The notes below the pieces were generated by a model, which was given only the letters and a program-made list of their open reading frames with translations, was not told where the DNA came from and did no database searches. From Acidobacteriota bacterium (GTDB lineage Bacteria; Acidobacteriota; Vicinamibacteria; Vicinamibacterales; CAVVIG01), in NCBI GenBank assembly GCA_017883165.1, contig JADGOC010000005.1, positions 1-57,246 on the forward strand: a stretch of DNA of 57,246 nucleotides. Direction: 5' to 3'. Every line of letters starts with the position of its first letter. Position 1 is the first letter of the stretch. The translations under genes were made by a program, and so were the position numbers. Positions 27,325-37,784 of the stretch are shown in pieces.

Positions 27325-28056
27325 ATGCGTGTGTTGGCGCTGGACACGACGACGCCGGCGGGAAGCGTCGCCCTTGTCGACGAGGATCGCGTGGTCGATG
27401 AACGCGGAGGCGATCCGTCGCGGACGCACGCCCAGCGGCTGCCCGGCGATCTCCTGCGCGTGCTCGAGCGGCGCGGACTCGCGATGTCCGACGTCGATCT
27501 GTTCGCCGTCGCGTCAGGGCCGGGATCGTTTACCGGGCTGCGGATCGGCATCGCGACGATGCAGGGATTGGCGGTCGTACAGCGGCGGCGGGTCGCGGCC
27601 GTCTCCGCCCTCGAGGCGCTCGCGCACCTTGCGGCGCTGGAGGCGGCGCCGGATGCGATCGTCGCCGCCTGGATGGACGCCCACCGGCACGAGGTCTTTT
27701 CGGCGCTCTATCGCGTGCGCCGCGCGCCGCCGTTCAGCGCGGACCGCCTCGTGGAGCTCGATGCGGCGGCCGTCGGCGATCCGGCCGCGACGCTGGCGCG
27801 GTGGGCCGGGCCAACCGGTCGTGCGCTCGATGTGATCATCGGCGACGGCGCGATCCTGTATCGCGACGTCATCCGCCGGAGCACCGCCGCCCGGGCGGCG
27901 ATCGTCGAGCCTCCGCCGATCGCCGGCGCCGTCGGCCGCCTCGCGATCGGGCGGGCGAGCCGGCACGAGACGGGCGATCCGGGCGCTGTTCGTCCGTTAT
28001 ACGTGCGACGGCCGGATGCGGAGGTCGCACGGGATGCGGCTCGGCATGGACCGTAG
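27325..28056 (+). CDS. tsaB: tRNA threonylcarbamoyladenosine biosynthesis protein TsaB
   Basis: MRVLALDTTTPAGSVALVDED...VDLFAVASGPGSFTGLRIGIATMQGLA. Confidence 0.95.
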   Translation: MRVLALDTTTPAGSVALVDEDRVVDERGGDPSRTHAQRLPGDLLRVLERRGLAMSDVDLFAVASGPGSFTGLRIGIATMQGLAVVQRRRVAAVSALEALAHLAALEAAPDAIVAAWMDAHRHEVFSALYRVRRAPPFSADRLVELDAAAVGDPAATLARWAGPTGRALDVIIGDGAILYRDVIRRSTAARAAIVEPPPIAGAVGRLAIGRASRHETGDPGAVRPLYVRRPDAEVARDAARHGP

Positions 28057-28516
28057 CAGTTGGGTCATCGAACCGCTCACGCTGCCGGCGGATCTCGAGA
28101 CGATTCTGGAGATCGAGCTGGCGTCGTTCGTCAACCCGTGGACGCGCGAGATGTACCTCGCGGAGTTGGAGAACCACGGCGTCTCGTTCTGCTACGTCGT
28201 CCGTGACAGCTCGCAGCAGGTGGTCGGCTACTGTTCGTTCTGGCGCGTGCTCGACGAGCTGCACATCAACAACCTCGCGGTGGCGCCCTCGCAGCGGGGC
28301 CGGGGAGCCGGCACGACGCTTTTGCATGAGGTGCTGCGCGAAGGGACGCGTCTGGGAGCGCGGCGCGCCACGCTCGAGGTGCGGCGCTCGAACGAGGCGG
28401 CGCGACGGTTGTACGAGCGGCTCGGGTTTTCGGTCGCCGGCGTCCGCCAGGCGTATTACACCCATCCGGTCGAGGACGCGCTCATCCTGTGGCGCGAAGA
28501 TATTTCGCACGACTGA
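28016..28516 (+). CDS. rimI: Ribosomal-protein-alanine N-acetyltransferase
   Basis: GNAT motifs NNLAVAPSQRGRGAGTTLLHEVL...LEVRRSNEAARRLYERLGF; overlaps tsaB end, start approximate. Confidence 0.92.
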   Translation: MRRSHGMRLGMDRSSWVIEPLTLPADLETILEIELASFVNPWTREMYLAELENHGVSFCYVVRDSSQQVVGYCSFWRVLDELHINNLAVAPSQRGRGAGTTLLHEVLREGTRLGARRATLEVRRSNEAARRLYERLGFSVAGVRQAYYTHPVEDALILWREDISHD

Positions 28517-28588
28517 TCTTGCAACGCTCTGGGGCTTATGGTACTTTCGGCCTGTCAGAATGTGAACCATGTTCAAAGGAGGTGGAGC

Positions 28589-28873
28589 ATGAATGAGCAG
28601 AAACAGGCCCCCCAGGAACTGTTGCTGCAGGCGGACGAGGAGTTCCATCAGCTCGCCGCCATGCACCACGAACTGGAAGATCGCCTGCACGCCCTCACCG
28701 CCAAGCCCTACTTATCCGAACCCGAACATCTCGAAGAAGTCACCCTGAAGAAGCGCAAGCTGCTTTTGAAAGACCGCATGGAGGACATCCTCCGGCGTCG
28801 TCGACAGGGCCAGGGGCCGTCGATGCCGTCGGTTCCGCCAGGAACGGACACGCGTCCGCACGCGCGGAGCTGA
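28589..28873 (+). CDS. DUF465/YdcH-like small protein
   Basis: Strong SD aaaggagg upstream of ATG 28589; HHELEDRLHALTAKPYLSEPEHLEEVTLKKRKLLLKDRMEDIL. Confidence 0.85.
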   Translation: MNEQKQAPQELLLQADEEFHQLAAMHHELEDRLHALTAKPYLSEPEHLEEVTLKKRKLLLKDRMEDILRRRRQGQGPSMPSVPPGTDTRPHARS

Positions 28874-28923
28874 CCGGCACGCGCATCGACGTCGCAGGGA
28901 TTCCTTTCATCGGCGGCGCCCTC

Positions 28924-29508
28924 GTGGCGGCGGCGCTGGCCGCCGTGTTCGTCACGTGGACGCTCGCGATCCCCTGTGTCATCGCCGCTCTGTTCTTTCT
29001 GTTCTTCTTCCGCGACCCTCATCGCGAATCTGACAGCGCCGCGAACGCCGTGCTGTCGCCAGCCGACGGCCGCGTGCTGGTGGCGGGCGCCGCATCCGCG
29101 GACGCGGCGCCGCCGGGGTCGTGGCAGCAGATCAGTATTTTCCTCTCGCCGATGGACGTGCACGTCAACCGCGTGCCGGCGTCGGGGCGCGTCACGCGCG
29201 TCAGCTTCAGACGCGGGCGATTCCTGCCCGCGTATCACCACGACGCCGCGACGGTGAACGAGCGCAGCGAGATCTGGATCGATCACGGCGGCCAGATGAT
29301 CGTCGCGCGGCAAATCGTGGGGATCCTGGCGCGGCGGGTGGTGTGTCGCGTCGAGCCGGGCGCCGAGGTGCGCGCGGGCGATCGCTTCGGCATCATGAAA
29401 TTCGGCTCGCGGATGGACGTGTTCCTTCCGCTGAGCGCGACCATCAGCGTCTCGGTCGGCGAGACCGTCCGCGGGGGTGAAACCGTGATCGCGGTGCTAC
29501 ACTCCTAG
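28924..29508 (+). CDS. psd: Phosphatidylserine/archaetidylserine decarboxylase proenzyme
   Basis: FFFRDPHRE, LSPADGRVLVAG, ISIFLSPMDVHVNRVPASG, KFGSRMDVFLP processing site; true start probably slightly upstream. Confidence 0.93.
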   Translation: MAAALAAVFVTWTLAIPCVIAALFFLFFFRDPHRESDSAANAVLSPADGRVLVAGAASADAAPPGSWQQISIFLSPMDVHVNRVPASGRVTRVSFRRGRFLPAYHHDAATVNERSEIWIDHGGQMIVARQIVGILARRVVCRVEPGAEVRAGDRFGIMKFGSRMDVFLPLSATISVSVGETVRGGETVIAVLHS

Positions 29509-29518
29509 AGGCATCTTT

Positions 29519-30370
29519 GTGAACGATCCCCAAGACGGACGGCTCCGTTTCCTGCGGCGCACGAGCGACCCGCCGCGCCGCCAGTTCCGGCGCGGTGTGT
29601 ACCTGCTGCCCAGCCTGTTCACCATGGCCCACATGTTCTGCGGGTACGCGTGCATCGTGTACGCGATGCGCGGCGAGTACCAGACGGCGGCGCCCTTCAT
29701 CGGCTTCGCCTTCGTGCTCGACATGCTCGACGGCCGGGTCGCGCGGCTGACCGGCACGACGAGCGCGTTCGGCGTGGAGTTCGATTCGCTGGCCGACGTG
29801 ATTTCGTTCGGCGTCGCGCCCGCGATTCTGTCGTATTCCTGGGGGCTGGCGCCGCTCGGGCGGCTCGGGATGGCCGTGGGATTCCTGTTCGTGGCGTGCG
29901 CGGCGATGCGGCTCGCGCGCTTCAACATTCAAACGGCCGGCGGCGGCGACAAGCGGTACTTCGTCGGGATGCCGAGTCCGGCGGCCGCGGCGATTCCCGC
30001 CGCCACCGTGTTCGCGTATCCCTTCGGCCTGTACGATTATCGCGAGGCGCTGCCCGTCATCGCCATGGTGCTCGTGCCGGCGGTGCTGATGGTCAGCACG
30101 ATTCGCTTCCGCAGCTTCAAGACGATCGATCTGCAGGCGCGCCGGCCGTTGCGGGTACTGTTACTCATCGCGGGCGCCATCATGGCCATCGCGACGCACC
30201 CGCGCATCGTCCTCGTGGTGGTCGCCTATTCCTATCTCGCGTCGGCGTTCATCGGTATGGCGATCACGCGGTTTCGGCGCCGCGGCGGACGCCCGGATCA
30301 GCATGAAGACGCGGGTGCGGCGCGCTCGACGGGCCACCAATCGGCGCGCGACGCCGCCGGGCACGGCTAG
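29519..30370 (+). CDS. pssA: CDP-diacylglycerol--serine O-phosphatidyltransferase
   Basis: LDMLDGRVARLTGTTSAFGVEFDSLADVISFGVAPA CDP-alcohol phosphotransferase motif. Confidence 0.96.
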   Translation: MNDPQDGRLRFLRRTSDPPRRQFRRGVYLLPSLFTMAHMFCGYACIVYAMRGEYQTAAPFIGFAFVLDMLDGRVARLTGTTSAFGVEFDSLADVISFGVAPAILSYSWGLAPLGRLGMAVGFLFVACAAMRLARFNIQTAGGGDKRYFVGMPSPAAAAIPAATVFAYPFGLYDYREALPVIAMVLVPAVLMVSTIRFRSFKTIDLQARRPLRVLLLIAGAIMAIATHPRIVLVVVAYSYLASAFIGMAITRFRRRGGRPDQHEDAGAARSTGHQSARDAAGHG

Positions 30371-33300
30371 CCGAGCGGCAGCGTAATCGTCACCGTCGTG
30401 CCGACGCCACGCTGACTCGTCACGTCGATCGTTCCACCGTTCAATTCCACGTTCCGCTTGGCGATCGTCAGCCCGAGGCCTGTGCCGGCCGCTTTGGTCG
30501 AGAAATAGGGTTCGAAGATCTTCGCGATCGATTCCTGATCCATGCCGATGCCGGTGTCGGTCACCCGAACCACGACCGCCCGGTCCGCCGGCGACTCGCG
30601 CGTCACGATGGTCAGGCGGCCCTCGCCCGGCATCGCGTGCAGCGCGTTCTCGATCACGTTGGTCAGCGCCCGCGCGAACAGCGTCTTGTCGGTCATCACG
30701 ACGGGCACGGTCTGCGGCGTGTCGACGTCGATCGCAATCCGCCCCGTGAGGCCGGTGCGGTACGACTCGACGACCTCCTCGATGAGCTCGGCGAGGCGCG
30801 TGGGCTCGGGGCGCGGCGTCGGCGAGGATGCGAAACTCGAGAACTCGGAAGAAATCTGCCGCAGGAGCGTGACCTGCTTGAGGATCGCGTTGACGCAGTC
30901 GTCGAGTACCGGCGAGAGCGGGCGGCCGCGATCGAGGTTGACGCGGCGCGCGTGCTCGGCTGATAGCTGAATCGGCGTCAGCGGATTCTTGATGTCGTGC
31001 GCGACCTGCCGCGCCATGTCGGCCCACGCTTCGAGCCGCTGCGTCCGCTCGAGATCCTTGCGCTGCCGCTGGAGGTCGTCGGCCATGCGGTTGAAATCCT
31101 CGACGAGGCGCCGCAGCTCGTCCGACGATGTGGCGGCGATGCGCGCGTCGAGATCGCCATGCGCGATCCGCCGAGTCGCCCGCGTCAGACGGTTGACCGG
31201 GTCGGCGATCCGTTCCGCCATCCAGTACCCGATGGCCGCGCCGAGCAGGCTGAAGAGAATCGCCACGAACAGCACGCGCCGATCGAGCTCGTCGATCTGC
31301 CGCTCGATTTCGCGCTTCCGGCTCGTGACCGGCACCGTGACGATGCCCTCGCGCCCGCCAGCGCGCACCGGCGCGGCGGCCAGCAGATAACTGAATTCGC
31401 CGGCTTCCTCGGCGACAAAGGTCGGCAGCCGGTCGAGCATGATGTTGCGATACACGTCGCCGGGTGTGCGCGTTGTCAGCAGGCCCGACGCGAAGAGATC
31501 CCGTTCGCTGGTTGCCTGCAGCGTGTCGCCGTTGAACAGGTTGGCATCCTGACTGATTGCGCGGCCGACGAGGACCATGATTTGGTCGTCGAGCGTCTGG
31601 AGCGCGCCGGGGCCGCGCTGCTGCAGCGTGGCGTAGTCCTCGACCAGGCGCTGCGCGACGGCCGCGGTCCGCGCCGCCGCCTCATCGACGCCGTCGAGGG
31701 CCTGCGTGGCGAAATACGCGCGCGTGGCGACCGCGAGGATGACGACCGGCACCACGGCCGCCGCGACGAACGCGATGAACAGCTTCCGGTAAAAGCTCGA
31801 ACGGATCTCGCGCAGGAGCGCGCGGCCGCTGGCCGGCGTTCGGGAGGTGAGCGCGTTGAAGACCGTCGCGCCGCCGAGCAGCAGCAGATAGAGCACGACG
31901 GCGAGCGCCGCCAGTTCCGCGAGGTTCACCAGGTGGCCGAACCACGTGAGGACCGGGTAGCCGAGCGCGTAGATGCCGCCGCGGTCGTTCAGAAAATAGA
32001 CGCGGAACCGCTCCTCGCCGCGCGTCAGCGTCGTCCAGAACGGCGCGCGCGACTCCACCAGCCGTGTGAAGACCTCGTCGGGCAGCAGCCAGACGCTGGT
32101 GCCGGCGTAGATCGGCGTGCGGCTCCAGCCGTACACCACGAATTCGACGTCGCGGCCTGGCGCACTTTCAGCCGGAAGGTCGCCGGTCGGACGCAGCGAC
32201 TCGAGATACGGACTCTGCGACGAAATGAACGGCAGCGTCCGCGGATCGAGCATCACGCGCACGACGATGGCGCCGAGCGTGCCGGCGCCTTCGCAGATGC
32301 CGCGGCTCGCGCGCAGCACGGGCCGCTGGCTCGAGCCGAAGGGCGAGACCTCCTCGACGAGAGCCCACGCGCAGTTGGCCGCATGATGAGGGGTCGTCCC
32401 GTACTCGGGCAGGTTCAGCTCGTGGGTCGCGAAGCGGCTGACGAGCTGATCGTTGGCGCCGTACAGCTCCACGGCGGATGTGAGCCGATGCGCCGCGAGG
32501 TCGGTCCGCGACCAGACGCGGAACGCCAGGTCGGTCGTCGTCGTGATGCCTTCCGGTGCACCCGCGACCAGGTCGGTGAGGGAGGGCAGCGCGTCGATTT
32601 CATCGAGCGCGGCGTAGAGGCGGCTCTGCAGATCCTCGCGCTGATGCGCCGCCTGTGGGGCGAAGTCGTTGGCGACGAGCCGTTCTTTTGCGGCGGTCGC
32701 CAGCGCGAGGAGCGACGGGTATAGCGCCAGGGCCGGCACGAGCAGCGCGAGAAACAGCGCACTCAGCCGGGCCGCCTGCGACGCGTGACGCGCCCGCCCG
32801 CGCATCCAGGCGATGACGCCGCAGCAGAGGCCCGCCACGCCCACGGCGATCAGGATCGGCGCGGTGGGAATGTCTGGCGCGCGAAGACCGAGCGCCGCGG
32901 GCGCGAAGACGACGCTGACGCCGACGCCGGCCGCCCAGCCGGCGCTCACCGCCAGGCGCGGCAGGAGCCGCCGCGGTGTCCGCGCCAGCAGGCTGGGCAG
33001 CCGCGCGATCACCGCCGCACTCCAGATGACGCTGGCGTGCAGCAGCAGGAGACCGAACGCGATGGCGATCCGCGTCACGTTGATCGGATGCAGTGAAAAG
33101 TGGAGCAGGTCGAGCGACGTGCCGGACACGACGCGCTGAAGAAACCGCTCATACCCGCACAGCAGCGCGGCGCCCATGGCGCCCGTGACGCCGTACGCCA
33201 TGGCCAATCCGACGAGCGCCGGCACCGCCGGCGACAAGAGCCGCGGCCGGGGCTTCGTGAGACGCCGCCGCTCAACGGCGTCCAGCGCGAGCCAGACCAG

Positions 33301-34275
33301 CGCCGCGACGAGCAACGCGTTCAAGAGCAGATCGAACGGCGACGCCAGCGTTCGGCGGCCGACGATGGTCGCGAGGGCGAACCAGAAGACGAGCCGCGCG
33401 GCGACCAGCGTCAGCACCAGGCCGCCGGTGGCCACAGTGAACGCGAGGGGGGTACGGGAGCGCCGGCGCCACTCGAGGAGCGGCCCCGAGAAGAGCGCCA
33501 GCGTGACGGCGACGACCGACCAGACGGCCGCCCACGTGTCGCTCCGCCAACGCGCGCGCGCGTCGGCCAGATCGGCCGGCACGACATCGGCGGCGACCAG
33601 GAGTCCGCCGCCGGGTGAGGGAATCACGAAGCGGTAAGGGTCGGGCGGCGGCGCGGCGCCGCCAAACAGCGCGCTCACCTTCGCGGGCACAATCGAGGTC
33701 GGGACGACGAAGGTATCGGGCGGCGTCGCCGACCCCTCAACGCGGCCGAGCACCTGCTCGACGACGATCGTGGCGAGACGCGCCGGTTGCGGCCGGTCGG
33801 ACTCGAAGACCGGTTCGATGCGGACGAGGCGGGGACCGAGGGCGCCCGGCACGACAAAGAGCGCCGATGGACCTTCGCGCCGGTCCTTGGGCAGCTCGGA
33901 GACGCGGCCGGCCCACGCGAGCGCCTGTCCGTCGGCGCCGGCGGCATACACCGTGAGGCCGGTGCGCCCCGCTTCGTCGTCCGGCAACGCCGTGTCGGCG
34001 GCGTCGAACAGCCGCCGCTGGGCGGCGGCATCGCGCGGGGCGGCCCGAATAGCCTCGCGCTCGGCGGCGACGCGCGACGCGATCGCGCCGAGCGTGTCGG
34101 CGCTCCGGTCGAAGCGCTGCCGCAGCTCGGCCTCTATCCGCGCGACCGCGTCGGCGTCCGACGCGCCGAAGCGCGTCCGTTCGAGGGCCCACCGAACGCC
34201 ACCGACCAGGAGCGCGGCGAGCAGGCCGGCGCGCGCCACGCGCCAGATTATCAACACGATAGAGACAGCATACAA
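30367..34275 (-). CDS. Large NtrY-like sensor histidine kinase with multi-TM N-terminal region
   Basis: 1302 aa; HAMP (RIADPVNRLTRATRRIAHGDLDARI), H-box ARQVAHDIKNPLTPIQLSAEHARR, HATPase GTGLGLTIAKRNVELNGGTIDV. Confidence 0.9.
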   Translation of the reverse strand: MYAVSIVLIIWRVARAGLLAALLVGGVRWALERTRFGASDADAVARIEAELRQRFDRSADTLGAIASRVAAEREAIRAAPRDAAAQRRLFDAADTALPDDEAGRTGLTVYAAGADGQALAWAGRVSELPKDRREGPSALFVVPGALGPRLVRIEPVFESDRPQPARLATIVVEQVLGRVEGSATPPDTFVVPTSIVPAKVSALFGGAAPPPDPYRFVIPSPGGGLLVAADVVPADLADARARWRSDTWAAVWSVVAVTLALFSGPLLEWRRRSRTPLAFTVATGGLVLTLVAARLVFWFALATIVGRRTLASPFDLLLNALLVAALVWLALDAVERRRLTKPRPRLLSPAVPALVGLAMAYGVTGAMGAALLCGYERFLQRVVSGTSLDLLHFSLHPINVTRIAIAFGLLLLHASVIWSAAVIARLPSLLARTPRRLLPRLAVSAGWAAGVGVSVVFAPAALGLRAPDIPTAPILIAVGVAGLCCGVIAWMRGRARHASQAARLSALFLALLVPALALYPSLLALATAAKERLVANDFAPQAAHQREDLQSRLYAALDEIDALPSLTDLVAGAPEGITTTTDLAFRVWSRTDLAAHRLTSAVELYGANDQLVSRFATHELNLPEYGTTPHHAANCAWALVEEVSPFGSSQRPVLRASRGICEGAGTLGAIVVRVMLDPRTLPFISSQSPYLESLRPTGDLPAESAPGRDVEFVVYGWSRTPIYAGTSVWLLPDEVFTRLVESRAPFWTTLTRGEERFRVYFLNDRGGIYALGYPVLTWFGHLVNLAELAALAVVLYLLLLGGATVFNALTSRTPASGRALLREIRSSFYRKLFIAFVAAAVVPVVILAVATRAYFATQALDGVDEAAARTAAVAQRLVEDYATLQQRGPGALQTLDDQIMVLVGRAISQDANLFNGDTLQATSERDLFASGLLTTRTPGDVYRNIMLDRLPTFVAEEAGEFSYLLAAAPVRAGGREGIVTVPVTSRKREIERQIDELDRRVLFVAILFSLLGAAIGYWMAERIADPVNRLTRATRRIAHGDLDARIAATSSDELRRLVEDFNRMADDLQRQRKDLERTQRLEAWADMARQVAHDIKNPLTPIQLSAEHARRVNLDRGRPLSPVLDDCVNAILKQVTLLRQISSEFSSFASSPTPRPEPTRLAELIEEVVESYRTGLTGRIAIDVDTPQTVPVVMTDKTLFARALTNVIENALHAMPGEGRLTIVTRESPADRAVVVRVTDTGIGMDQESIAKIFEPYFSTKAAGTGLGLTIAKRNVELNGGTIDVTSQRGVGTTVTITLPLG

Positions 34276-34289
34276 TTAGTGAAACGGAT

Positions 34290-35300
34290 TTGGACCTCAA
34301 GCTGCTCCTGAAGCGCGGCGCCCTGCTGGCGGCCGCCAACTGGCCGATTGTCGCCATTCAGTTCATCGCTGAGACGACCCTCCAGGTCTTGCTCGCGGTG
34401 CCCATCGTCGGCGCGGCCATTCTGGTGGCCGTGCTGATGGGCGGCGACCTCGCCGATTTGCTGCAGGGCAGCCTGCGCGAGATCTTCAGCACCATCGCGA
34501 GCACGCTGCTGTCGGAGCCGGTCGCCCTCGTCGCCTTCATGACGTCGTTCGTCATCGTGCTGCTCGGCGGGTCGGTGCTGATGTTCCTGGTGAAGGGCGG
34601 CACGATGGAGGTGCTGCTCGCCGCCAACGAGGCGGCGGGGCCGATCGAGCGCGAGCCGCTGACGCTCGACACATTCCGGCGCGGGTCGCGCTTCACGCTG
34701 CCGAGGTTCACCGCGGGCTGCTCGCGGCTGTTCTACCGGTATCTCGCACTCGGCCTGCTCTTGATGCTCGTGTACGCGCTGTCGGTCGGCGCGTATCTCG
34801 CCTTCGTGGTGTACGGCTATCGCGCCGCGGGCGATCGGGTCCTCGTCATCGGCTGGACCTTTATTGCGGCGTTGGCGGCGGCGCTGCTGGTTGCGTGGAT
34901 CACGCTCGTCAACTTCGCGTACCTGCTGCTGCAGATCGCGATGGCGCATGACGGCGTCGGCCTCGCCGACGCCTGCCGCGCGGCGGCGCGGTTTGTACGC
35001 GCCGAGTTTCGCCCCGTCGCCGGCGTGTTCCTCGTCGTCGTCGCGCTGGTGGTGGCCGCGATGCTGGCGTCGGCGCTGGCCTGGTCGGGCGTGGGGTTGA
35101 TTGCCTTCGTGCCGCTCGTCGGCCTGGCCGTGTTTCCGTTGCAGCTGGCGGCGCTGGTGCTGCGCGGGCTCGTGTTCGAATATCTCGGCCTGACTGCGCT
35201 CGGCGCATATCTCACACTCTATCGAGGACACGCAGGCCGACGCGCCGAAGCGGTCGGACGCCCGCGACTGACCTCGTCACCCCTGGGGCATCCCGCATGA
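34290..35300 (+). CDS. Multi-TM membrane protein of unknown function
   Basis: Several predicted TM helices; no family motif recognised. Confidence 0.75.
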   Translation: MDLKLLLKRGALLAAANWPIVAIQFIAETTLQVLLAVPIVGAAILVAVLMGGDLADLLQGSLREIFSTIASTLLSEPVALVAFMTSFVIVLLGGSVLMFLVKGGTMEVLLAANEAAGPIEREPLTLDTFRRGSRFTLPRFTAGCSRLFYRYLALGLLLMLVYALSVGAYLAFVVYGYRAAGDRVLVIGWTFIAALAAALLVAWITLVNFAYLLLQIAMAHDGVGLADACRAAARFVRAEFRPVAGVFLVVVALVVAAMLASALAWSGVGLIAFVPLVGLAVFPLQLAALVLRGLVFEYLGLTALGAYLTLYRGHAGRRAEAVGRPRLTSSPLGHPA

Positions 35301-36574
35301 TCGATTACGACGGTTGTTTCTCGAGCGCCGCCCGCACGATGCAGGCGTCGGCGATTCGCAAGATGGGCGGGCTCGGGGGACGCGTGTCGGACCTGATCTC
35401 GTTCGCGCCCGGCTTTCCGGCGCCGGAGCTCTTCGCGTGGGAGGAGTTCCGCGACGTCGCGCAGTCGGTGCTGAGCGGCTCGGATCCGAGCGTCCTGCAA
35501 TACGGCTCCACGCGCGGCTACGGGCCGCTCGTCGAAGCGCTGGCGCAGATTCTCAGCGAGCGCGGGATCGCCGCGACGCCCGAGGAGATCCTGGTGACCA
35601 CAGGGTCGCAGCAGGCGCTCGACCTCACCGCGCGGGTGTTCATCGATCCGGGCTCGGTCGTCCTCGTCGAGCTGCCGACCTACACGGGCGGGATCACGGC
35701 GTTCAACAATGCCCAGGCGACGCTCGTCGGCGTCGGGCAGGATAGCGACGGCATCGATCTCGAGGATCTCGACCGCGTCACCGTGCGCGAGCGTGCCGCC
35801 GGCCGCCGGATCGCGTTCCTCTACGTCGTGCCGAACTTTCAGAATCCGACCGGTTTGCTGATGAGCCTCGAGAAACGTCAGCGGCTCCTCGAATGGGCCG
35901 CGCGGCGCAACGTGCTGATCATCGAGGACGATCCGTACGGCGCGCTGTACTTCGACGACGTCGCCGCGGCCGGCGATACGCGGCCGATCAAGGCGGACGA
36001 CCGCGACGGCCGCGTCGTGTACCTGAGCAGCTTCTCCAAGACCGTCGCCCCCGGGTTCCGCGTGGCCTGGGTCGCCGCGCCCACCGCCATCACGGCGAAG
36101 CTCGAAGTGGCAAAGCAAGCCGCCGACCTCTGCACCGGCGGGCTCGATCAGCGCATCGTGTACGAGGTGTGGAAGCGAGGCGTGCTGACGGCTCGCCTTC
36201 CGAAGCTCCGGAGCCACTACCAGGAACAACGCACCGTGATGACGCGGGCGCTGCGCCGAGAACTGGGCAATCTGGTCTCGTGGCCCGAGCCGAAGGGCGG
36301 CTTCTTCCTGTGGGCCGCGTTCCCGGAGCGCGTGAACACGGACGCGCTGCTGACTCGGGCGTTGGCGCGCGCCGTCGTGTACGTCGCCGGCAGCGCGTTC
36401 TACGTCGACGGACGCAGCAGCAATCTCGCGCGGCTCGCGTTCTCCGCGCCGTCGGCGGCACGTATCGAAGAAGGCGTCCGCCGGCTGGCGGCCGCCGTCC
36501 GCGAAGAGCTGGACGTCTCTACATCTTCGGTATTGGCGACACCAGGGGCGCCGGGCCGGCCGGCGTCACCATGA
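35297..36574 (+). CDS. PLP-dependent aminotransferase, class I/II (2-aminoadipate aminotransferase-like)
   Basis: ILVTTGSQQALDLTARVFIDPG...PNFQNPTGLLMSLEKRQRLLEWAARRNVLIIEDDPYGALYF...YLSSFSKTVAPGFRVAW. Confidence 0.93.
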   Translation: MIDYDGCFSSAARTMQASAIRKMGGLGGRVSDLISFAPGFPAPELFAWEEFRDVAQSVLSGSDPSVLQYGSTRGYGPLVEALAQILSERGIAATPEEILVTTGSQQALDLTARVFIDPGSVVLVELPTYTGGITAFNNAQATLVGVGQDSDGIDLEDLDRVTVRERAAGRRIAFLYVVPNFQNPTGLLMSLEKRQRLLEWAARRNVLIIEDDPYGALYFDDVAAAGDTRPIKADDRDGRVVYLSSFSKTVAPGFRVAWVAAPTAITAKLEVAKQAADLCTGGLDQRIVYEVWKRGVLTARLPKLRSHYQEQRTVMTRALRRELGNLVSWPEPKGGFFLWAAFPERVNTDALLTRALARAVVYVAGSAFYVDGRSSNLARLAFSAPSAARIEEGVRRLAAAVREELDVSTSSVLATPGAPGRPASP

Positions 36575-37751
36575 TCGCGTCTGGCAGGGGAGCAATCGGG
36601 GTGGCCGTCGGTTCGATCGACCGCGCGATCGCCGTGACCGTCGCGCCCGTGAGCATGTCGTTGGTGACCACAATCACCACCGGCCCGATGATCCCTGGGA
36701 CGGTGACGACGTGAGGCGGCGAGGCGAGCTCATCGCCGGTGCCGAGATCGCCCGCCGATAGGCCTTTTTCACTCGCCTTGAATGCGGGCAGCGTCTTGGA
36801 CAGACTCGTCACCAGGATCACGTTCGCCGCCTGAATCGGTCCCGCCGTCGGACGCACGGCCAGCACACGCTTCCACTCCTGGTTTCCGCTGCCGCGGTGC
36901 ACGGCGCGCAGCACGTTGTCGAGCGACACAAAATACACGTTGTGCGCGTCGGCGACCGGCAGGCCGATCACGTCGGCGCCGGTCGGAACGGGCCAGTCGA
37001 CCGATCCGTCCTGCGTCTTCAGACAGTAGAAAAAGTTGTCCTTCGAGCCGACGAACAGTCGATCACCCGTCGCGAGGATCTCGCTCGGCGCGCCGCCCAG
37101 ATAGTGGGTCCACACCTGGGTGCCGTCGTTCACCCGCAGCGCAACGACGCGGCCGTCTTCGGCGGGAACGTACACCCGATCGTCGGCGAGCGTCGGCGGC
37201 GCATGGGCGGGCGAGCCGATGTCGCTCCGCCACACCAGGTGGCCGTCGCTCGCGCGAAAGGCGACAATCGACGCTCCCGTCGTCGCCGCCACGAGCCAGC
37301 CGTTGTCGAACACCAGCGGCGCCGCCAGCTGTTCGGTAAACGGCAGCTTCCACGCCGATGAACCGTCGGCGACGTGCAGCGCTTCGAGGGTGCCGTCTTC
37401 CATCACAAACAGGAGATCGCGGCTCGCCGCGGGCCGGCTCACCGCCGCCGCCGGAACGATCCACATTTGCGTGCCGGTCGTGAGGTCGTAGGCAACGATG
37501 AGACCGCCCTCGATGGGGAAGAAGCCGTGGAGGTCTTGGAAGGCGGGCGGAGCGACGAGCTGGACGTTCAGCGGGAGCGTCCAGAGGTGCTGAGCCGGGA
37601 ACAGCCCAAGAGGCGTGCGATCCGCCTTCGTGTACGACGTTTTCGGCTTGGGCAGCGGTCGGGCCTGGCCGGTTCGGGCGGCGCAGGCGGCCGAAAGCAG
37701 CATCGTCAGGGCAAGTGCACTACAACATCTTGTGGTTCGGCGCGTCGCCAC
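36519..37751 (-). CDS. PQQ-like beta-propeller lipoprotein (BamB-like)
   Basis: Signal/lipobox-like N-terminus (LSAAC); repeats [51 protein letters not shown]. Confidence 0.87.
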   Translation of the reverse strand: MATRRTTRCCSALALTMLLSAACAARTGQARPLPKPKTSYTKADRTPLGLFPAQHLWTLPLNVQLVAPPAFQDLHGFFPIEGGLIVAYDLTTGTQMWIVPAAAVSRPAASRDLLFVMEDGTLEALHVADGSSAWKLPFTEQLAAPLVFDNGWLVAATTGASIVAFRASDGHLVWRSDIGSPAHAPPTLADDRVYVPAEDGRVVALRVNDGTQVWTHYLGGAPSEILATGDRLFVGSKDNFFYCLKTQDGSVDWPVPTGADVIGLPVADAHNVYFVSLDNVLRAVHRGSGNQEWKRVLAVRPTAGPIQAANVILVTSLSKTLPAFKASEKGLSAGDLGTGDELASPPHVVTVPGIIGPVVIVVTNDMLTGATVTAIARSIEPTATPIAPLPDAIMVTPAGPAPLVSPIPKM

Positions 37752-37756
37752 ACCGT

Positions 37757-37762
37757 TATAAT
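37757..37762 (+). promoter_or_regulatory. Candidate -10 box (TATAAT) upstream of guaA
   Basis: Exact TATAAT 22 bp upstream of the GTG start of guaA; no clear -35. Confidence 0.4.
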
Positions 37763-37784
37763 AGCGTCAATCCCGTTTCCTTCC

